Source: DASRZM01 sp035686365 (GTDB taxonomy: Bacteria; Pseudomonadota; Gammaproteobacteria; Xanthomonadales; Xanthomonadaceae). From it: a stretch of 6,709 nt of DNA. Positions 5,827 to 6,709 of the stretch are shown here, piece by piece (the stretch's first letter is position 1; each line of letters opens with the position of its first letter). The notes beneath the pieces are model-generated. The model was given only the letters and a program-made list of their open reading frames with translations, was not told the origin of the DNA and did not search any database. The stretch spans positions 1 through 6,709 of the forward strand of contig DASRZM010000105.1 of assembly GCA_035686365.1 (NCBI GenBank), given 5' to 3'. Both the position numbers and the translations under genes were made by a program.

Positions 5827-5860
5827 CGTCCTGCGCATAGCGCAGCGGAGTCGAAGGACG
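5827..5860 (+). repeat. Short interspersed repeat, unit B, with nested hairpins
   Basis: An outer inverted repeat cgtcct / aggacg (5827-5832 and 5855-5860) encloses ctgcgc-ata-gcgcag (5831-5845), a perfect 6-bp stem with a 3-base loop. The core 5831-5857 is a diverged direct copy of unit A and is also related to the minus-strand sequence at 540-561. Confidence 0.6.
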
Positions 5861-5891
5861 CGTTCGGCGATGCCGTCCGCGGCTCCTGCAA

Positions 5892-6386
5892 TCAATCGTC
5901 CCCGGGCGGCGGCGCCTCCGGACGCTTGGCCACGAACCGTCCCTCGAACGTCGCCACCTCGCTACCGGCCCCGGTGCGCATCCGCGCCATCAGCCGCGCC
6001 CGCGCCCTGCCTCGGGCCGCGAAGGCCGCCACCAGAGCGCCAGCATCGTGTCCCGGATCCAGCCAGGCCTCGGCAACGAGCTCCCCGTACAGCGGCTGCA
6101 GGTAGCGGATCGTGGAATCCTGCACGTAGACCTCGGCGGCATGGCCGGCGCACTCGAGCAGGTGCGTGAGCCGGGCCCACGCCGCCAGCGTCATCAACGC
6201 GTTCATCGAGCCGCCGAACGCACAACCCTTGTCGTTCATGTTTGCGTCCAGGGGTGCATGCAGACGCAGGACCTGCGTGTGCGGGTCCAGGCTCAGTGCC
6301 GTCGGCGCCATGGCGGCGACCGGTGGCATGGCGCACAGTTTGCGCATCAGCGCGCGCAGCCGCGCGGCATCGGATTCCGGGTTCAT
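5892..6386 (-). CDS. YiiD_C-type putative thioesterase (hotdog fold)
   Basis: This protein of 164 residues is small, soluble, and has no signal peptide or membrane segment. The core PLDANMNDKGCAFGGS (45-60), the helix that follows, and DSTIRYLQP (90-98) match the YiiD C-terminal thioesterase-like family. These are stand-alone hotdog domains or fusions to an acetyltransferase domain, as in E. coli YiiD. Here only the hotdog part is present. NxKGxAFGGS at the start of the central helix is where hotdog thioesterases bind the acyl-CoA thioester, so an acyl-CoA hydrolase is plausible, but the substrate is unknown. The start at 6386 is the first Met before a well-formed N-terminal helix; no strong ribosome site is seen. 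The Pro-rich tail (PEAPPPGDD) is probably disordered. The gene is convergent with speE and divergent, with a 48-bp gap, from the hemD-like gene. Confidence 0.8.
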   Translation of the reverse strand: MNPESDAARLRALMRKLCAMPPVAAMAPTALSLDPHTQVLRLHAPLDANMNDKGCAFGGSMNALMTLAAWARLTHLLECAGHAAEVYVQDSTIRYLQPLYGELVAEAWLDPGHDAGALVAAFAARGRARARLMARMRTGAGSEVATFEGRFVAKRPEAPPPGDD

Positions 6387-6434
6387 GCTCGGCACTGCCG
6401 TAGGGGATCCGGGCTGCTGGCTTAAGCTGTCGCA

Positions 6435-6709
6435 ATGCAGACAGCCCCGCAGCCGCTGGCCGGATGGTACGTGATCCTGCCGCAACTGGGCGCCCGCCGC
6501 GCGGCGCTGACGCGGCGCCTGCGCGGATTCGGTGCCGTGACCCTGGCGCTGCCCGGCCTGCGCCTGCAGCCGGCGGCCGATGCGCGGCGGGCCGATGCCG
6601 CGCTGCGCCAGGCGCTGGCAGCCGGGACGGTCGTGTTCACCAGCCCCGCCGCGGTCCGGCACGCGCGCACGCTGCCCGGCTGGCGCAGCGACCTGACCGG
6701 ACCGGTGGT
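6435..6709 (+). CDS. hemD: Uroporphyrinogen-III synthase, N-terminal part (cut by window end)
   Basis: An ATG at 6435 opens a frame that runs to the right edge, giving 91 codons with no stop. HemD closes and inverts ring D of hydroxymethylbilane to give uroporphyrinogen III for heme, siroheme and cobalamin. The visible part starts AGWYVILPQ (9-17), the first strand of the HemD fold. An Arg/Leu-rich helix and LALPGLRLQP (37-46) follow, then TVVFTSPAAVRHA (65-77), which matches the conserved 'FTSxxAV' segment. The rest of the two-domain protein (normally about 250-260 residues) lies outside. The call rests on this N-terminal part alone. No clear promoter or ribosome site is visible in the 48 bp between it and the divergent thioesterase gene. 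Confidence 0.75.
   Translation, partial: MQTAPQPLAGWYVILPQLGARRAALTRRLRGFGAVTLALPGLRLQPAADARRADAALRQALAAGTVVFTSPAAVRHARTLPGWRSDLTGPV

Overview
The window is GC-rich chromosomal DNA from a gammaproteobacterium, most likely of the order Xanthomonadales (the Lysobacter/Luteimonas/Xanthomonas side). Three things suggest this: SpeE carries GGGDCGTLR in place of the commoner GGGDGG nucleotide-binding motif, as I recall from xanthomonad SpeE; a hemD-like gene lies beside a YiiD_C-type thioesterase; and a secreted protein ends in IFGDGFED. The placement rests on remembered family features, not on a database search.

Layout from left to right. Positions 1-580 hold no convincing gene. They form an intergenic island of short palindromic repeats: an inverted hairpin element at 21-42, four REP-like copies with a GTRGGAGC head at 149-326, a second copy of the first hairpin family at 396-446, and a diverged copy of a third family at 540-561. 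Three genes follow on the minus strand, read from right to left. speA (arginine decarboxylase, 2817-4724) overlaps by ATGA with a beta-hydroxyacid dehydrogenase gene (1951-2820). After a 74-bp gap comes a secreted PQQ-type glucose/sorbosone dehydrogenase-like protein (581-1876). speE (spermidine synthase, 4879-5736) runs on the plus strand, divergent from speA. A 155-bp convergent gap (5737-5891) holds a hairpin and two repeats related to the one at 540-561. A YiiD_C-type thioesterase gene (5892-6386, minus) is divergent from the start of a probable uroporphyrinogen-III synthase gene (hemD, 6435 to the right edge, incomplete).

The core of the window is a divergent polyamine locus. SpeA makes agmatine from arginine, and SpeE adds an aminopropyl group to putrescine to make spermidine. 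The enzymes that turn agmatine into putrescine, and the AdoMet decarboxylase that supplies the aminopropyl donor, are not here. The 154-bp space between speA and speE has a promoter-like -10 on each side and a perfect 22-bp palindrome between them. The dehydrogenase coupled to speA has a clear family, but its substrate cannot be read from sequence.

I found no CRISPR array, RNA gene, transposase, defence system or plainly novel multi-gene system. The points most worth a second look are the repeat island with base-pair-preserving changes between copies, the speA/speE palindrome, the SpeA-coupled dehydrogenase, and the DGFE-type tail on the secreted dehydrogenase.
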